Shown in pieces: positions 34,449 through 43,426 of a DNA stretch of 64,000 bases. Position 1 is the first letter of the stretch. Every line of letters begins with the position of its first letter. Made by a program: the position numbers and the translations under genes. Source of the DNA: Pelagibius marinus (GTDB lineage: Bacteria; Pseudomonadota; Alphaproteobacteria; Kiloniellales; Kiloniellaceae). The DNA is taken from the NCBI RefSeq assembly GCF_014925385.1, contig NZ_JACSDK010000010.1, positions 186,001 through 250,000 of the forward strand. The letters are read 5' to 3'. The notes under the pieces were generated by a model. That model worked only from the letters and a program-made list of their open reading frames with translations, ran no database searches and had not been told where the DNA came from.

Positions 34449-35414
34449 TCAGTTGTCGCCGACGTGCATGTCCTGACCGAAAATAGAGATGGCGTCGTGC
34501 AGGTCCGGGAGGACTCGTTCGACCGCCGCTTCGCCTTCGGCGATGATTTCGTCGGCGCGATCAAACTCAAAGAGCCCGATGTTACCCAGCCGCGGGGTGA
34601 TGTGAACGTCGGGCGGTTCGCCGGCTAGGCGTGATCGCGAGATGCGATCCTGGACGATTCCGAGAGACGAAATCATCACCCCGAACATGCTCGGGTGGGT
34701 CGGTTCGCGCCGGAAGAGGCGGCGGGCCAGAGTCCCGATTCGCGACGGCTTCGACGATTCTTCGCCCTGCTGGAGCTCATTCAGCAGGTCGAAGCCGGCC
34801 ACCGTGGGCACCGGCGCACCGGCGCGGCGCTCCTTGCCGATGATGTCGGCATTGAGGTTGACGGCGATCGTCATCTGCGCGCCGAGCGCCCGGCAGACTG
34901 AAACCGGAACCGGATTGACGAGGGCGCCGTCGACCAGCCAACGGTTGTCGTGCTCCATCGGTTCGAAGACGCCGGGCAGGGAGAAGGAGGTTCGCATGGC
35001 GTCGATCAGATCGCCCTCGCGCAACCACACCTCGTGGCCGGTGACCAGGTCGGTCGCGACCGCCGCGAAGGGAATGCCAAGATCCTCGATGCGAAGCTCG
35101 CCGATGTTCTCGCGCAAGGCATCGACCAGGTGGCGGCCGCCGATCATGCCGCCGTTGCGCACCCGGAAATCCATGTAGGAGATCATGCGCACTTTCGTGA
35201 GAGCGCGGGCCCAGGCTTCCAGGGCGTCGGCTTTGCCGGCCAGGTGAACCCCGCCGACCACGGCGCCGATCGAGGTGCCGACGATGACGTCGGGTTCAAT
35301 GCCATGACGGCTGAGCGCTCGGATGGCGCCGAGGTGCGCCCAGCCGCGCGCCACCCCACTGCCGAGGGCGAGGCCGATACGCGGTCGCGACTGCGGATGC
35401 AGAACCTGGACCAT
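34449..35414 (-). CDS. Patatin-like phospholipase (RssA/NTE family)
   Basis: A 321-aa patatin-fold serine acyl hydrolase. It shows the oxyanion/Gly-rich GSGVARGWAHLGAI segment, the nucleophile in GTSIG (Ser48) and the catalytic Asp in DGALVNPVPV, forming a Ser-Asp dyad. The rest fits RssA-like proteins of 300-330 aa. There is no signal peptide, so it is cytosolic or peripheral on the inner membrane. The lipid substrate is unknown. It faces the histone-like gene convergently and is divergent from the methionine operon. Confidence 0.88.
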   Translation of the reverse strand: MVQVLHPQSRPRIGLALGSGVARGWAHLGAIRALSRHGIEPDVIVGTSIGAVVGGVHLAGKADALEAWARALTKVRMISYMDFRVRNGGMIGGRHLVDALRENIGELRIEDLGIPFAAVATDLVTGHEVWLREGDLIDAMRTSFSLPGVFEPMEHDNRWLVDGALVNPVPVSVCRALGAQMTIAVNLNADIIGKERRAGAPVPTVAGFDLLNELQQGEESSKPSRIGTLARRLFRREPTHPSMFGVMISSLGIVQDRISRSRLAGEPPDVHITPRLGNIGLFEFDRADEIIAEGEAAVERVLPDLHDAISIFGQDMHVGDN

Positions 35415-35559
35415 GCCGAATCATAACGTTGTGCGGTTTAACGAATCATAATTAAGAACGCTCTCCCGCGGATACCAGGGAAAGGCGGTCTTGCCTGGGA
35501 ACCTTGGGTTAATCCCCCTGTGTCGCGGCCTGTAGGCGCTCGCCGCCCCTTATCTTCGC

Positions 35560-35591
35560 TTGACATAACGATATCTTTATATCCTTATTAT
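35560..35591 (+). promoter_or_regulatory. Promoter of the sahR-metF-metH operon with embedded ArsR-type operator
   Basis: TTGACA (35560-35565) is an exact -35 box, and TATTAT or TTATTA near 35585-35591 can serve as -10. Between them lies the dyad GATAT-CTTT-ATATC (35570-35583). An inverted repeat of this form and size inside the spacer is the usual place for an ArsR-family repressor, so the operon is probably autorepressed by the first gene. The stretch is sharply AT-rich against the flanks. Confidence 0.65.
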
Positions 35592-35633
35592 AGCATCTTG
35601 ATCCGATGGAACGGCACCCCGGGGAGGGCGCTC

Positions 35634-36587
35634 ATGGACAACCTTCTCTCCGCCATGAAGGCGGCTGCCGAACCGACCCGGCTTCGGCTCCTGGTGCTCT
35701 GCGCCCATGCCGATCTGACGGTGTCCGATCTGGTCCACATTCTCGGCCAGAGCCAGCCGCGGCTGTCGCGCCACTTGAAGCTGCTGACCGATGCCGGGCT
35801 GCTGGATCGCAACCGTGAAGGCAGCTGGGTCTACTTCCGTCTGGCGCACGAAGGGTCGTCGGCGGCGTTGGCGCAGACGCTGGTGGACGCCCTGCCGGAA
35901 AATGATCCGACGGTGCTGCGCGATCTGGCGCGCCTGGAAGCGCTGATGAGCGACCGCGCCCAGCGCGCCGAGGACTACTTCCGCAAGGTGGCCGAGCAGT
36001 GGGACGAGTTGCGCTCCTTCTATGTGCACGACGACGAGGTCGAGAAGCAGCTCAGCGCGCTCATCGGGGAGGAGAAGGTGAGCGACCTGCTGGACATCGG
36101 CACCGGCACCGGCCGCATCCTGGAGATCCTCGCCGACAAGGTGGAACACGCCGTGGGCATCGACATGTCGCCCGACATGCTGCTGCTGGCGCGCTCCAAG
36201 CTGGAACGGGCGCGCCTGCGCAACTGTGTGGTGCGTAAAGGCGACATGCATCATCTACCTCTGGGTGAAAGCAGCTTCGACGCGATCACCATTCATCAGG
36301 TGTTGCACTACGCGGAGCGCCCCGCCGCGGCCATTCAGGAAGCCGCGCGGGTGCTGCGCCCGGGCGGGCGCCTCTTCATCGTCGATTTCCAGGCCCACGG
36401 CCTGGACATGCTGCGCAGCGAGCACGAGCACCGTTGGCTCGGCTTCGAGGAAGACAAGATGGCCGACTGGCTTAAGGCCGCCGGGCTGAAGCCGGAAGGC
36501 TGCCGGCGCCTGAAAGGCGATCCGCTGACCATCTGCATCTGGACGGCGCGCCAGCCGCAGCTGCGCGACCGTTCCCGGGCGGCGTAG
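35634..36587 (+). CDS. sahR: ArsR-family regulator fused to a SAM-dependent methyltransferase domain (SahR-like)
   Basis: A 317-aa two-domain protein. Residues 1-95 form an ArsR winged helix (AEPTRLRLLVLCAHADLTVSDLVHILGQSQPRLSRHLKLLTDAGLL). Residues 110-310 form a class I methyltransferase domain (VSDLLDIGTGTGRILEIL, GIDMSPDML, GDMHHLPL, RVLRPGGRLFIVDF). The architecture and the metF-metH operon match SahR, which senses S-adenosylhomocysteine and represses methionine-cycle genes in proteobacteria. The methyltransferase fold probably serves as the ligand pocket. The ATG has a GGGGAGGG site; a longer in-frame version would run through the promoter. The symbol is assigned by architecture and context. 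Confidence 0.8.
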   Translation: MDNLLSAMKAAAEPTRLRLLVLCAHADLTVSDLVHILGQSQPRLSRHLKLLTDAGLLDRNREGSWVYFRLAHEGSSAALAQTLVDALPENDPTVLRDLARLEALMSDRAQRAEDYFRKVAEQWDELRSFYVHDDEVEKQLSALIGEEKVSDLLDIGTGTGRILEILADKVEHAVGIDMSPDMLLLARSKLERARLRNCVVRKGDMHHLPLGESSFDAITIHQVLHYAERPAAAIQEAARVLRPGGRLFIVDFQAHGLDMLRSEHEHRWLGFEEDKMADWLKAAGLKPEGCRRLKGDPLTICIWTARQPQLRDRSRAA

Positions 36588-36601
36588 GGGGAGACAAGCT
36601 C

Positions 36602-37564
36602 TTGGCCGACGCCCGCCGCAAGACCCGCAATTCCGCCTCCGGCCCCTCCGGATCGAAGGGAGACATCGCCTTGCCCCGCTTTTCGTTCGAGTTCTTTCCG
36701 CCGGCCACGCCGGCCGCAGAAGCGCGTTTTCACGAGGCGGCGACCAAGCTGGCCGCGCTGGCGCCGGACTTCGTCTCCGTGACCTACGGCGCCGGCGGCA
36801 CGACCCAGGAGCGCACCTTCAAAGCCATCGACTGGGTACGGCAGGGGACCGAGCTGGAACCGGCCGCGCATCTGACCTGCGTCGGCGCCAGCCGGGCGCA
36901 GATCGACGCCATCGCCGAGCAGTATTGGGAAGCGGGCATCCGCCGCATCGTCGCCCTGCGCGGCGACGCGCCGCAGGGCAGCCAGGGTTACGTTCCGCAC
37001 CCGGAGGGCTATGCCTATGCCGCCGACCTGGTGGCGGGCCTGAAGCGGGTGGCCGACTTCGACATCTCCGTCTCGGCATACCCCGAGGTGCACCCGGAGG
37101 CGCGCGACGCCGCCGCCGACCTGGACAACCTGAAGCGCAAGATCGACGCCGGCGCCAGCCGCGCCATTACCCAGTTCTTCTTCGACCCCGACGACTACCT
37201 GCGCTTTCTGGACCGGGCGCGGGCGGCGGGTATTACCGCGCCGATCGTTCCCGGCATCCTGCCGATCGTGAACTTCGAGCGCACCCGCCAGATGGCCGAG
37301 AGCTGCAAGGCCGCCATGCCGCAGTGGCTGATCGACCTCTACGGCGACCTGGAGGAGGATACGGCGGTGCGCTTTCCGGTGGCGGTTTCCGTCGCCGCCG
37401 ACCTCTGCCGCTACCTGGCGGCGCGGGGCGTCGAGGACTTCCACATCTACACCCTGAACCGGGCCGATCTGACGGGCGCCCTGTGCCGCCTGCTGCGCAA
37501 CGACGCGCGTTCGGGTCAGTTCCAGAACGAGCAGCCTAAGCTCTTGGCCGGAGGCCTTTCGTGA
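36602..37564 (+). CDS. metF: Methylenetetrahydrofolate reductase
   Basis: A 320-aa FAD enzyme reducing 5,10-methylene-THF to 5-methyl-THF for methionine synthesis. Family motifs are SFEFFPPATPAAE (catalytic Glu), FVSVTYGAGGTTQERT, HLTCVGAS, RRIVALRGDAP, ISVSAYPEVHPEA, ITQFFFDPDDYLRF, VPGILPI and FHIYTLNRADL. The start is probably TTG after GGGGGAGA; the preceding 22 residues before LPRFSFEFFP are unconserved, so an internal start is possible but none has a better ribosome site. It lies 14 bases after sahR and overlaps metH by four bases. Confidence 0.93.
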   Translation: MADARRKTRNSASGPSGSKGDIALPRFSFEFFPPATPAAEARFHEAATKLAALAPDFVSVTYGAGGTTQERTFKAIDWVRQGTELEPAAHLTCVGASRAQIDAIAEQYWEAGIRRIVALRGDAPQGSQGYVPHPEGYAYAADLVAGLKRVADFDISVSAYPEVHPEARDAAADLDNLKRKIDAGASRAITQFFFDPDDYLRFLDRARAAGITAPIVPGILPIVNFERTRQMAESCKAAMPQWLIDLYGDLEEDTAVRFPVAVSVAADLCRYLAARGVEDFHIYTLNRADLTGALCRLLRNDARSGQFQNEQPKLLAGGLS

Positions 37565-40500
37565 GTCGTTTCCTCGATCATCTTTCCGACCGTGTCCTGC
37601 TCTGCGACGGCGGCATGGGCAGCCGCGTCCAGGCCATGGACCTCTCCCTGGCGGAGGACTACTGGGACCAGGAGAACTGCACCGAGGTCCTGAACCTCTC
37701 GCGCCCGGACATCGTGCGGGAGATCCACCGCGGCTACTTCGAAGCCGGGGCGGACATGGTGGAGACCAACACCTTCGGCGGTTCCCCCATCACGCTGGGC
37801 GAGTTCGGCCTCAGCGAGCGTGCGCTGGAGATCAACCGCCGCGCCGCGGAGATCGCCCGCGAGGCCGCGGAGCTCTTCGCCGCCGACGGGCGCGACCGTT
37901 TCGTGGTGGGCTCCGTCGGGCCCGGCACCCGGCTGCCCTCGCTGGGCCACATCGACTATGACGCCCTGGAAAACGCCTTCGGGACCCAGTGTGAGGGCCT
38001 GATCGCCGGCGGCGTCGATGCCATCCTTATAGAGACCTGCCAGGATCCCCTGCAGGTCAAGTCGGCGGTGAACGGCGCCAAACTCGCCCGCAAGGCCGCA
38101 GGCGCGGATTTGCCGATCATGGTACAGGTGACGGTGGAGACCACCGGCACCTTGCTGGTCGGCGCCGATATCGCCGCCGCGGCCACGGTGATGAAGGCCC
38201 TCGACATTCCGGTCATGGGCATGAACTGCGCCACCGGCCCGCAGGAGATGGCGCCGCATCTGGAATGGCTGGCGGAGAACTGGCCGGGCTTTCTTTCGGT
38301 GCAGCCCAACGCCGGCCTGCCGGAACTGGTCGACGGCCAGACCCGCTATCCGCTGCAGCCCCAGGAACTCGCCGGCTGGCTCGACCGCTTCATCGAGGAA
38401 GACGGCGTGAACCTCATCGGCGGCTGCTGCGGCACGACCACCGAACACATCGCCGCTCTGGACGCCATGCTGCGCCGCCGCGCGGGTGACGAGGGCAAGC
38501 TGCGCCCGGCGCCCAAGCAGCGCCAGCACTTCTGGGTCCCGTCGCTCGCGTCCCTCTACAGCCAGGTCGGCCTGCGCCAGGAGAACGCCTACCTCTCCAT
38601 CGGCGAGCGCTGCAACGCCAACGGTTCCAAGAAGTTCCGTGAACTGCAGGAGGTCGGCGACTGGGACGGTTGCGTGGCCATGGGCGTTGAGCAGACCCGC
38701 GAGGGCTCTCACGCCGTAGATGTCTGCACCGCCTTCGTCGGCCGCGACGAGATGGCCGAGATGACCGAGGTTGTGACCCGCATGCGCGGCTCGGTCTCGG
38801 CGCCGCTGGTCTTCGATTCCACCGAGCTGCCGGTGCTGGAAGCGGCCATGAAGCTCTATGGCGGCAAGCCGATCCTCAACTCCATCAACTTCGAAGACGG
38901 CGAGGAAGCGGCCCACCAGCGCCTGGAGCTGGCCCGTCGCTTCGGCTCGGCGGTCATCGCGCTGACCATCGATGAGGAGGGCATGGCCAAGAGCGCGGAG
39001 CGCAAGGTGGAGGTCGCCAAGCGCCTGCACGATTTCGCCTGCGTGAAGCACGGCCTGCCGGCCAGCGACCTGATCATCGATCCGCTGACCTTCACCATCT
39101 GCACCGGCAACGAGGACGACCGCAAACTCGGCCTCTGGACTCTGGAGGCCATCGAAGGCATTGCGCGCGAGCTGCCGGACTGCCAGATCCTGCTCGGTCT
39201 TTCTAACATCTCCTTCGGGTTGAATGCCGCGGCGCGGCATGTGCTGAACTCGGTCTACCTCGACCACGCCATCAAGCGCGGCCTCACGGGCGCCATCGTG
39301 CACGTCAGCAAGATCATGCCGCTGCACAAGATCCCGGAAGAGGAGGTCAAGGTCGCCGAGGACCTGATCTTCGACCGCCGCGCGGAAGGCTACGATCCGC
39401 TGCACGCCTTCATGAAGCTGTTCGAGGGCCGCACGGCGGCGGCCAGCGAGAAGCGGGTCCGGGCCGAGGACGTGGAGACCCGCCTGAAGGACCGTATCGT
39501 CGACGGCGACCGCCAGGGGCTTGAGGACGACCTGAACGAGGCGTTGGAGAAGCACTCGCCCCTCGACATCATCAACATTCACCTGCTGGCGGGCATGAAG
39601 GTGGTGGGCGAGCTGTTCGGCGCCGGCAAGATGCAGCTTCCCTTCGTGCTGCAGTCGGCGGAGACCATGAAGGCCGCGGTGCGCTTCCTGGAACCCTTCA
39701 TGGAGAAGGTGGAAGGCCAGGAAAAGGGCACCATCGTACTTGCCACGGTGAAGGGCGACGTGCACGACATCGGCAAGAACCTGGTCGACATCATCCTCAC
39801 CAACAACGGCTACAAGGTGGTCAACCTGGGCATCAAGCAGCCGATCGACAACATCCTGGCCGCTGTGGTTGAGCACGGCGCCGACGCGGTGGGCATGTCC
39901 GGCCTGCTGGTGAAGTCCACGGTGGTGATGCGCGAGAACCTGGAGCGCATGACCAAGGACAACGTGAAGGTGCCCGTCATGTTGGGCGGCGCCGCGCTGA
40001 CGCGCAACTACGTGGAGACCGACTGCGCGGCGGCCTACGCCACCGGGCAGGTCGCCTACGCCCGCGACGCCTTTGACGGCCTCTCGCTGATGGACAAGGT
40101 GGTCAACGGCGACTTCGGCGCTCTCGTCAGCGAACGCCAGGAAAAGCGCCAGGCGCGGCCCAGCAACAACAATCGCACGCTGGGAACGCCGAACCGCGCC
40201 GACCAGCGGCCCGTCGACCTGGAGGAGACCCGCCTGCGCCGCGACGAGCTGGCCGCCGGTGTGGCGATCCCCGAGCCGCCGTTCTGGGGGCCGCGCGTGC
40301 TGGCGCGGGTGCCGCTCGACGCCCTGGTGCCCTTCCTCAACGAGCGCATGCTCTACCAGTTCCAGTGGGGTTTCCGGAAGCAGGGCCGCTCCCTGGAGGA
40401 ATACATGGCCTGGGCGCGCAAGGAGCTGCGCCCGACGCTGAAACGCATGCTGGACGTCTGCAAGCAGCAGGACATCCTGGTGCCCCAGGCGGTCTACGGC

Positions 40501-41061
40501 TACTGGCCGGCCAACGCCGAGGGCAACGACGTCATCCTTTTCGACCCCGAGGACCACGACCGCGAGGTCGGGCGTTTCACCCTGCCGCGCCAGGCGCGCG
40601 CCGGCGGCCTCTGCATCGCCGACTTCGTGCGCGACGTCACATCGGGCGAGCGCGACGTCCTCGGCCTGCAGATCGTCACCATGGGCCAGCACGCCTCCGA
40701 CGTGGCGCGGGAGTGGTTCGCCGACGACCGCTACCAGGACTACCTCTACCTGCACGGCCTGGGCGTCGAGATGGCCGAGGCCCTGGCGGAGTACGTGCAT
40801 AAGCGCATCCGCGGCGAACTGGGCTTCGGGCACGAGGATTCCCGCGACCTGGACGCCATGCTGCAGCAGGGCTACCGTGGGTCGCGCTACTCTTTCGGCT
40901 ACCCGGCCTGTCCCAACCTGGAGGACCAGGAGCAGTTGCTGAGCCTCTTGAAGGCGGGCGAGATCGGCGTTGAAATGTCCGATGAGCACCAGTTGCATCC
41001 GGAACAGTCGACCTCCGCCATTGTCCTGCACCATCCTCAGGCCAAGTACTTCTCGGTTTAG
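37561..41061 (+). CDS. metH: Cobalamin-dependent methionine synthase (full length)
   Basis: A 1166-aa protein with all four MetH modules. The homocysteine domain (1-330) has zinc ligands Cys223 (GMNC) and Cys289/Cys290 (GGCCGT). The pterin domain (about 340-630) has SIGERCNANGSKKF. The cobalamin domain (about 650-890) has DVHDIG with the axial His735. The C-terminal AdoMet activation domain (about 930-1166) includes RGSRYSFGYPACPNLEDQ. Many alphaproteobacteria split off or lose parts of MetH; this one is intact. The GTG start overlaps the metF stop by four bases. No cobalamin riboswitch is visible, so control is probably through the SahR-like repressor. Confidence 0.96.
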   Translation: MSRFLDHLSDRVLLCDGGMGSRVQAMDLSLAEDYWDQENCTEVLNLSRPDIVREIHRGYFEAGADMVETNTFGGSPITLGEFGLSERALEINRRAAEIAREAAELFAADGRDRFVVGSVGPGTRLPSLGHIDYDALENAFGTQCEGLIAGGVDAILIETCQDPLQVKSAVNGAKLARKAAGADLPIMVQVTVETTGTLLVGADIAAAATVMKALDIPVMGMNCATGPQEMAPHLEWLAENWPGFLSVQPNAGLPELVDGQTRYPLQPQELAGWLDRFIEEDGVNLIGGCCGTTTEHIAALDAMLRRRAGDEGKLRPAPKQRQHFWVPSLASLYSQVGLRQENAYLSIGERCNANGSKKFRELQEVGDWDGCVAMGVEQTREGSHAVDVCTAFVGRDEMAEMTEVVTRMRGSVSAPLVFDSTELPVLEAAMKLYGGKPILNSINFEDGEEAAHQRLELARRFGSAVIALTIDEEGMAKSAERKVEVAKRLHDFACVKHGLPASDLIIDPLTFTICTGNEDDRKLGLWTLEAIEGIARELPDCQILLGLSNISFGLNAAARHVLNSVYLDHAIKRGLTGAIVHVSKIMPLHKIPEEEVKVAEDLIFDRRAEGYDPLHAFMKLFEGRTAAASEKRVRAEDVETRLKDRIVDGDRQGLEDDLNEALEKHSPLDIINIHLLAGMKVVGELFGAGKMQLPFVLQSAETMKAAVRFLEPFMEKVEGQEKGTIVLATVKGDVHDIGKNLVDIILTNNGYKVVNLGIKQPIDNILAAVVEHGADAVGMSGLLVKSTVVMRENLERMTKDNVKVPVMLGGAALTRNYVETDCAAAYATGQVAYARDAFDGLSLMDKVVNGDFGALVSERQEKRQARPSNNNRTLGTPNRADQRPVDLEETRLRRDELAAGVAIPEPPFWGPRVLARVPLDALVPFLNERMLYQFQWGFRKQGRSLEEYMAWARKELRPTLKRMLDVCKQQDILVPQAVYGYWPANAEGNDVILFDPEDHDREVGRFTLPRQARAGGLCIADFVRDVTSGERDVLGLQIVTMGQHASDVAREWFADDRYQDYLYLHGLGVEMAEALAEYVHKRIRGELGFGHEDSRDLDAMLQQGYRGSRYSFGYPACPNLEDQEQLLSLLKAGEIGVEMSDEHQLHPEQSTSAIVLHHPQAKYFSV

Positions 41062-41094
41062 ACCGCCCGATGCTTCGATGAAGGGAGCCCCCCG

Positions 41095-41472
41095 ATGGCC
41101 GCAGAAAAAGACGTTTTCGATCTCGAGGCTTACCGCCGGGAAGAGGACGAGGCCGTGCGCGAGGCCGCCCGCGCCTCGGCCTGGTGGGAGGATGAATGGC
41201 TGAAGTTTCCCACCGTCACCAAGGACGCCGAAGGCGGCTGGCACTACTGGACCGTCCCTGCGGACACGGGCGTCTATCAGGATGACTGGCCGCTGGGCGA
41301 GCGCCTGGCGCGGGAGACCGTGGCCCATATGCGGAGCTTCCGGGAAGGCAGCACGGTGTTCCGCCGCATCCTGCGCGAGATGGACCCGGAATCGACGGTG
41401 GGGCAGGGCTTCCTGACGGCGATCGAGGAGACGCTCTGCCAGAGCTCGCCGCCGCTCCTGCAGCCGCTCTGA
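41095..41472 (+). CDS. Hypothetical protein, 125 aa, downstream of metH
   Basis: I do not recognise this small acidic protein. It contains two Trp-rich stretches (ASAWWEDEWLKFP and GGWHYWTVPADTGVYQDDW) followed by a helical C-terminal half. There is no signal peptide, membrane helix or Cys pair. The ATG has AGGGAG seven bases upstream and lies 33 bases after metH, so it may ride on the methionine operon. Codon use is normal for the window, supporting a real gene. It ends 16 bases before the convergent acetyltransferase gene. Confidence 0.68.
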   Translation: MAAEKDVFDLEAYRREEDEAVREAARASAWWEDEWLKFPTVTKDAEGGWHYWTVPADTGVYQDDWPLGERLARETVAHMRSFREGSTVFRRILREMDPESTVGQGFLTAIEETLCQSSPPLLQPL

Positions 41473-41488
41473 CGCGGCCTTCCTGAAT

Positions 41489-42004
41489 TCAGCCCGTCTG
41501 GCGGGCCTGGTCGCAGAGGGAAGCCTCTTGCAGCGGCTTTTCCATGTCGGCGGCGGGGATCATCAGGCCGCCGCGGGAGCGCCAGTGGCGGTGCCGGATC
41601 ACCCGGTAGCCCCGTGATTCATAGAACGGCAGGCCGACCAGGCTGGCGCCGATCACCACCTTGGCGTGGCCGGCACCGGCGATGGCCGCCTCGGCGCGCT
41701 GCAGCAGGGACGTGCCCACGCCCAGCCGCGACCAGTCGGGGTCGATGTAGAGGCTGCGGACCTCCTCGCCCTTGTAGGCGCAGAAGCCGACGATGCCGCG
41801 CAGCCGCGCCACCGCCACCAGGAAAAGCTCGCCGTCCTCGCGCATGGCCGCGACATAGCGCTCCGGGCTGTTGCCCTGGACCCAGCTTTCCACCTGGCTG
41901 TCGCTGTAGACGCCGCGCGCAAGCTCCCGCACGGCCCGGTCGTGGACCGCGAAGAGGCCCTGCGCATCCGACGGCTTGCCGGGGCGCAGGCGGTAGCGGG
42001 GCAT
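41489..42004 (-). CDS. GNAT family N-acetyltransferase
   Basis: A GNAT-fold protein of 171 aa. It has an N-terminal beta-alpha unit (YRLRPGKPSDAQGLFAVHDRAV), a central GFCAYKGEEVRSLYIDPDWSRLGVGTSLLQRAE block that contains the acetyl-CoA-binding R/Q-x-x-G-x-G/A-like loop (RLGVGT), and a terminal FYESRGYRVIRH. The substrate is unknown. The chosen ATG has GGAAAG just upstream; an ATG six codons earlier is a possible alternative. It is convergent with the 125-aa gene. Confidence 0.85.
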   Translation of the reverse strand: MPRYRLRPGKPSDAQGLFAVHDRAVRELARGVYSDSQVESWVQGNSPERYVAAMREDGELFLVAVARLRGIVGFCAYKGEEVRSLYIDPDWSRLGVGTSLLQRAEAAIAGAGHAKVVIGASLVGLPFYESRGYRVIRHRHWRSRGGLMIPAADMEKPLQEASLCDQARQTG

Positions 42005-42107
42005 GAGCTTTCCAAACGCCATGCGCGAAGCCTAGGCAGGGAAAATTGCCCAGGCAAGGGCGAGAAAGGGGGGGCGCCGGCGGGCCGTGAATAGGGGGTC
42101 CGGAAAC

Positions 42108-42419
42108 TCAGGACCTGTGCGGATGGACCCGGGGGAGGCGCGGAGCGGAGGATTCGGTTTCCGGGTCGGGCTCGGCCACGGCCGTGGCGGCTGTCTCGGG
42201 GGCCGTGGCGGCTTCCAGGGCCGGAGCGCTCTGGGCGCCTTCCGGCTGATCGGCGGCAGCCGCTTCAGCCGCCTCCTTGGCGAGGCGCAGGTCGCGCAGG
42301 CGCGCCATACGGTCATCGCGCTCGCGCTGTGTCTTTTCCTTCTGCTTGATCAGCGTCTGGTCTTGCTTCTGGCCGGCGGCGAACTGCTGCTCGGCCCGTG
42401 AGCGGGTCGGCTTCCACAT
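42108..42419 (-). CDS. Small charged hypothetical protein, 103 aa
   Basis: The protein starts MWKPTRSRAEQQFAAGQKQ and consists of a highly charged Lys/Arg/Gln helix (about residues 5-55, coiled-coil-like, with KQKEKTQRERDDRMARLRDLRLAKE) followed by an Ala/Glu/Pro-rich, probably disordered tail. There is no domain I can name. The ATG has AGGAG eight bases upstream, which decides the start; longer in-frame versions lack one. It is monocistronic, between the acetyltransferase and the cold-shock gene. Confidence 0.68.
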   Translation of the reverse strand: MWKPTRSRAEQQFAAGQKQDQTLIKQKEKTQRERDDRMARLRDLRLAKEAAEAAAADQPEGAQSAPALEAATAPETAATAVAEPDPETESSAPRLPRVHPHRS

Positions 42420-42609
42420 CGCGATACTCCTTTGTCTACTCCGGCAAGCGCCGGGTGAAAATCGCCGCCGCCCCGCTGCGCGGGACAATTGGCGGAGGGC
42501 GGCTGCGGCAGCCGCGCCGGGAAGCCAGGCAATCAAGGGATGGCGGCAAGCGCACGCCACAGTTTGACCCGGCCCGACCGGCCGGATCTCCTAAGCTGAA
42601 CTCAAACGG

Positions 42610-42634
42610 GCGCTCCGTGGTAAGGCCGGAGCGC
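42610..42634 (-). terminator. Terminator-like hairpin after the cold-shock gene
   Basis: GCGCTCCG and CGGAGCGC form a perfect eight-base-pair stem with a nine-base loop, ten bases after the csp stop on the same strand. It is followed by CCGTTTG, so the T tract is short. Confidence 0.6.
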
Positions 42635-42643
42635 GACCGATGC

Positions 42644-42853
42644 CTATTCGATAACGGACAGGTTCTCGGCGGAAGATTTGCCGTTCTGTCCAGGCTGCAG
42701 TTCGTAGGAGACCTTCTGGCCTTCGCGCAGCGAAGTAAGGCCCGCGCGTTCAACGCTCGAGATGTGCACGAAGGCGTCCTTGGAGCCGTCCTCGGGCTCG
42801 ATGAAACCGAATCCTTTGGTGGCGTTGAACCACTTAACGGTACCAGTCGGCAT
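42644..42853 (-). CDS. cspA: Cold-shock protein (CspA family)
   Basis: A 69-aa single cold-shock domain. RNP1 is [12 protein letters not shown]2 is FVHISSVE, and the start [18 protein letters not shown] is typical. It binds single-stranded RNA/DNA and unwinds mRNA structure. The ATG has GAGGAAAA upstream; a longer frame to 42925 is untranslated leader. That leader (about 100 bases or more) is where cold-shock mRNAs often carry a temperature-responsive fold, though I cannot show one here. Alphaproteobacteria carry several csp copies, so the symbol marks the family only. Confidence 0.92.
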   Translation of the reverse strand: MPTGTVKWFNATKGFGFIEPEDGSKDAFVHISSVERAGLTSLREGQKVSYELQPGQNGKSSAENLSVIE

Positions 42854-43426
42854 AGCGCTTTTCCTCTGACGGGAGTCTGAAGACCGCCTGCCGCAGTCGG
42901 CGAAAGGCGGTCGGTGAACGCTCACAATGTCATCGGATATCTAAGGCAGTCGGTATTCCGCTGTATTAGGCAGCATCCGACATGTGCGTCGCGTATGCTG
43001 GAACGTTAGAGACTATCCCGCAGAAGTCAATCTGATACGCAATAGCGCCCATTGGGGTCGGGGACGCCGGTGCTCAAGCCGTCGACCGCCTTTGCGGAGC
43101 ATTGACGGCCGCGATTTCTTGAACCGCCGGCGGGATTGCCGGTTTATCCGAATCTATATTGTTGAATAGAATCTTCAACTTTGATTTCGTAATGGAAAAT
43201 AGTAATTAATTAATTCAGAAAAAATGTAAGTAATCTTGAAAGTCGATATGTAGAACTTATATATTGTTTCTAGTATTTCGCCCTGCCGCGCCGCGGCACG
43301 ACGTTGCCTCCGACCCCTGGGGTCCTGGAGGGCTTCGTAGGGCGGCGTCATCGAACCTGTTTTCCTTTGCGGAAGCGATGTGCCGTTTGGCGCCTTTAGG
43401 CCGTCCCTCGAGAAAGGTCCAACTGC
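42854..43426. other. Intergenic region with an AT-rich block
   Basis: The left part is the csp leader and promoter. From about 43140 to 43270 the sequence is strongly AT-rich (for example GTAATTAATTAATTCAG) in an otherwise GC-rich chromosome, then returns to high GC before the Cys-repeat gene. I see no gene in it. The block mirrors a similar one at 44884-45012, so the small-gene operon between them is bracketed by AT-rich DNA. Confidence 0.55.

Noticed and set aside
35415-35560. SAM, SAH or cobalamin riboswitch before the methionine operon
   Set aside because: I could not recognise the conserved core of any known class in this gap, and an ArsR-type operator explains control. A covariance-model search could still find one.
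37516-41328. A 1270-codon open frame on the minus strand opposite metH
   Set aside because: It is the mirror of a real GC-rich gene. Its translation is His/Ala/Gly/Val/Leu-rich with no domain, while the plus strand encodes a full MetH with all catalytic motifs.
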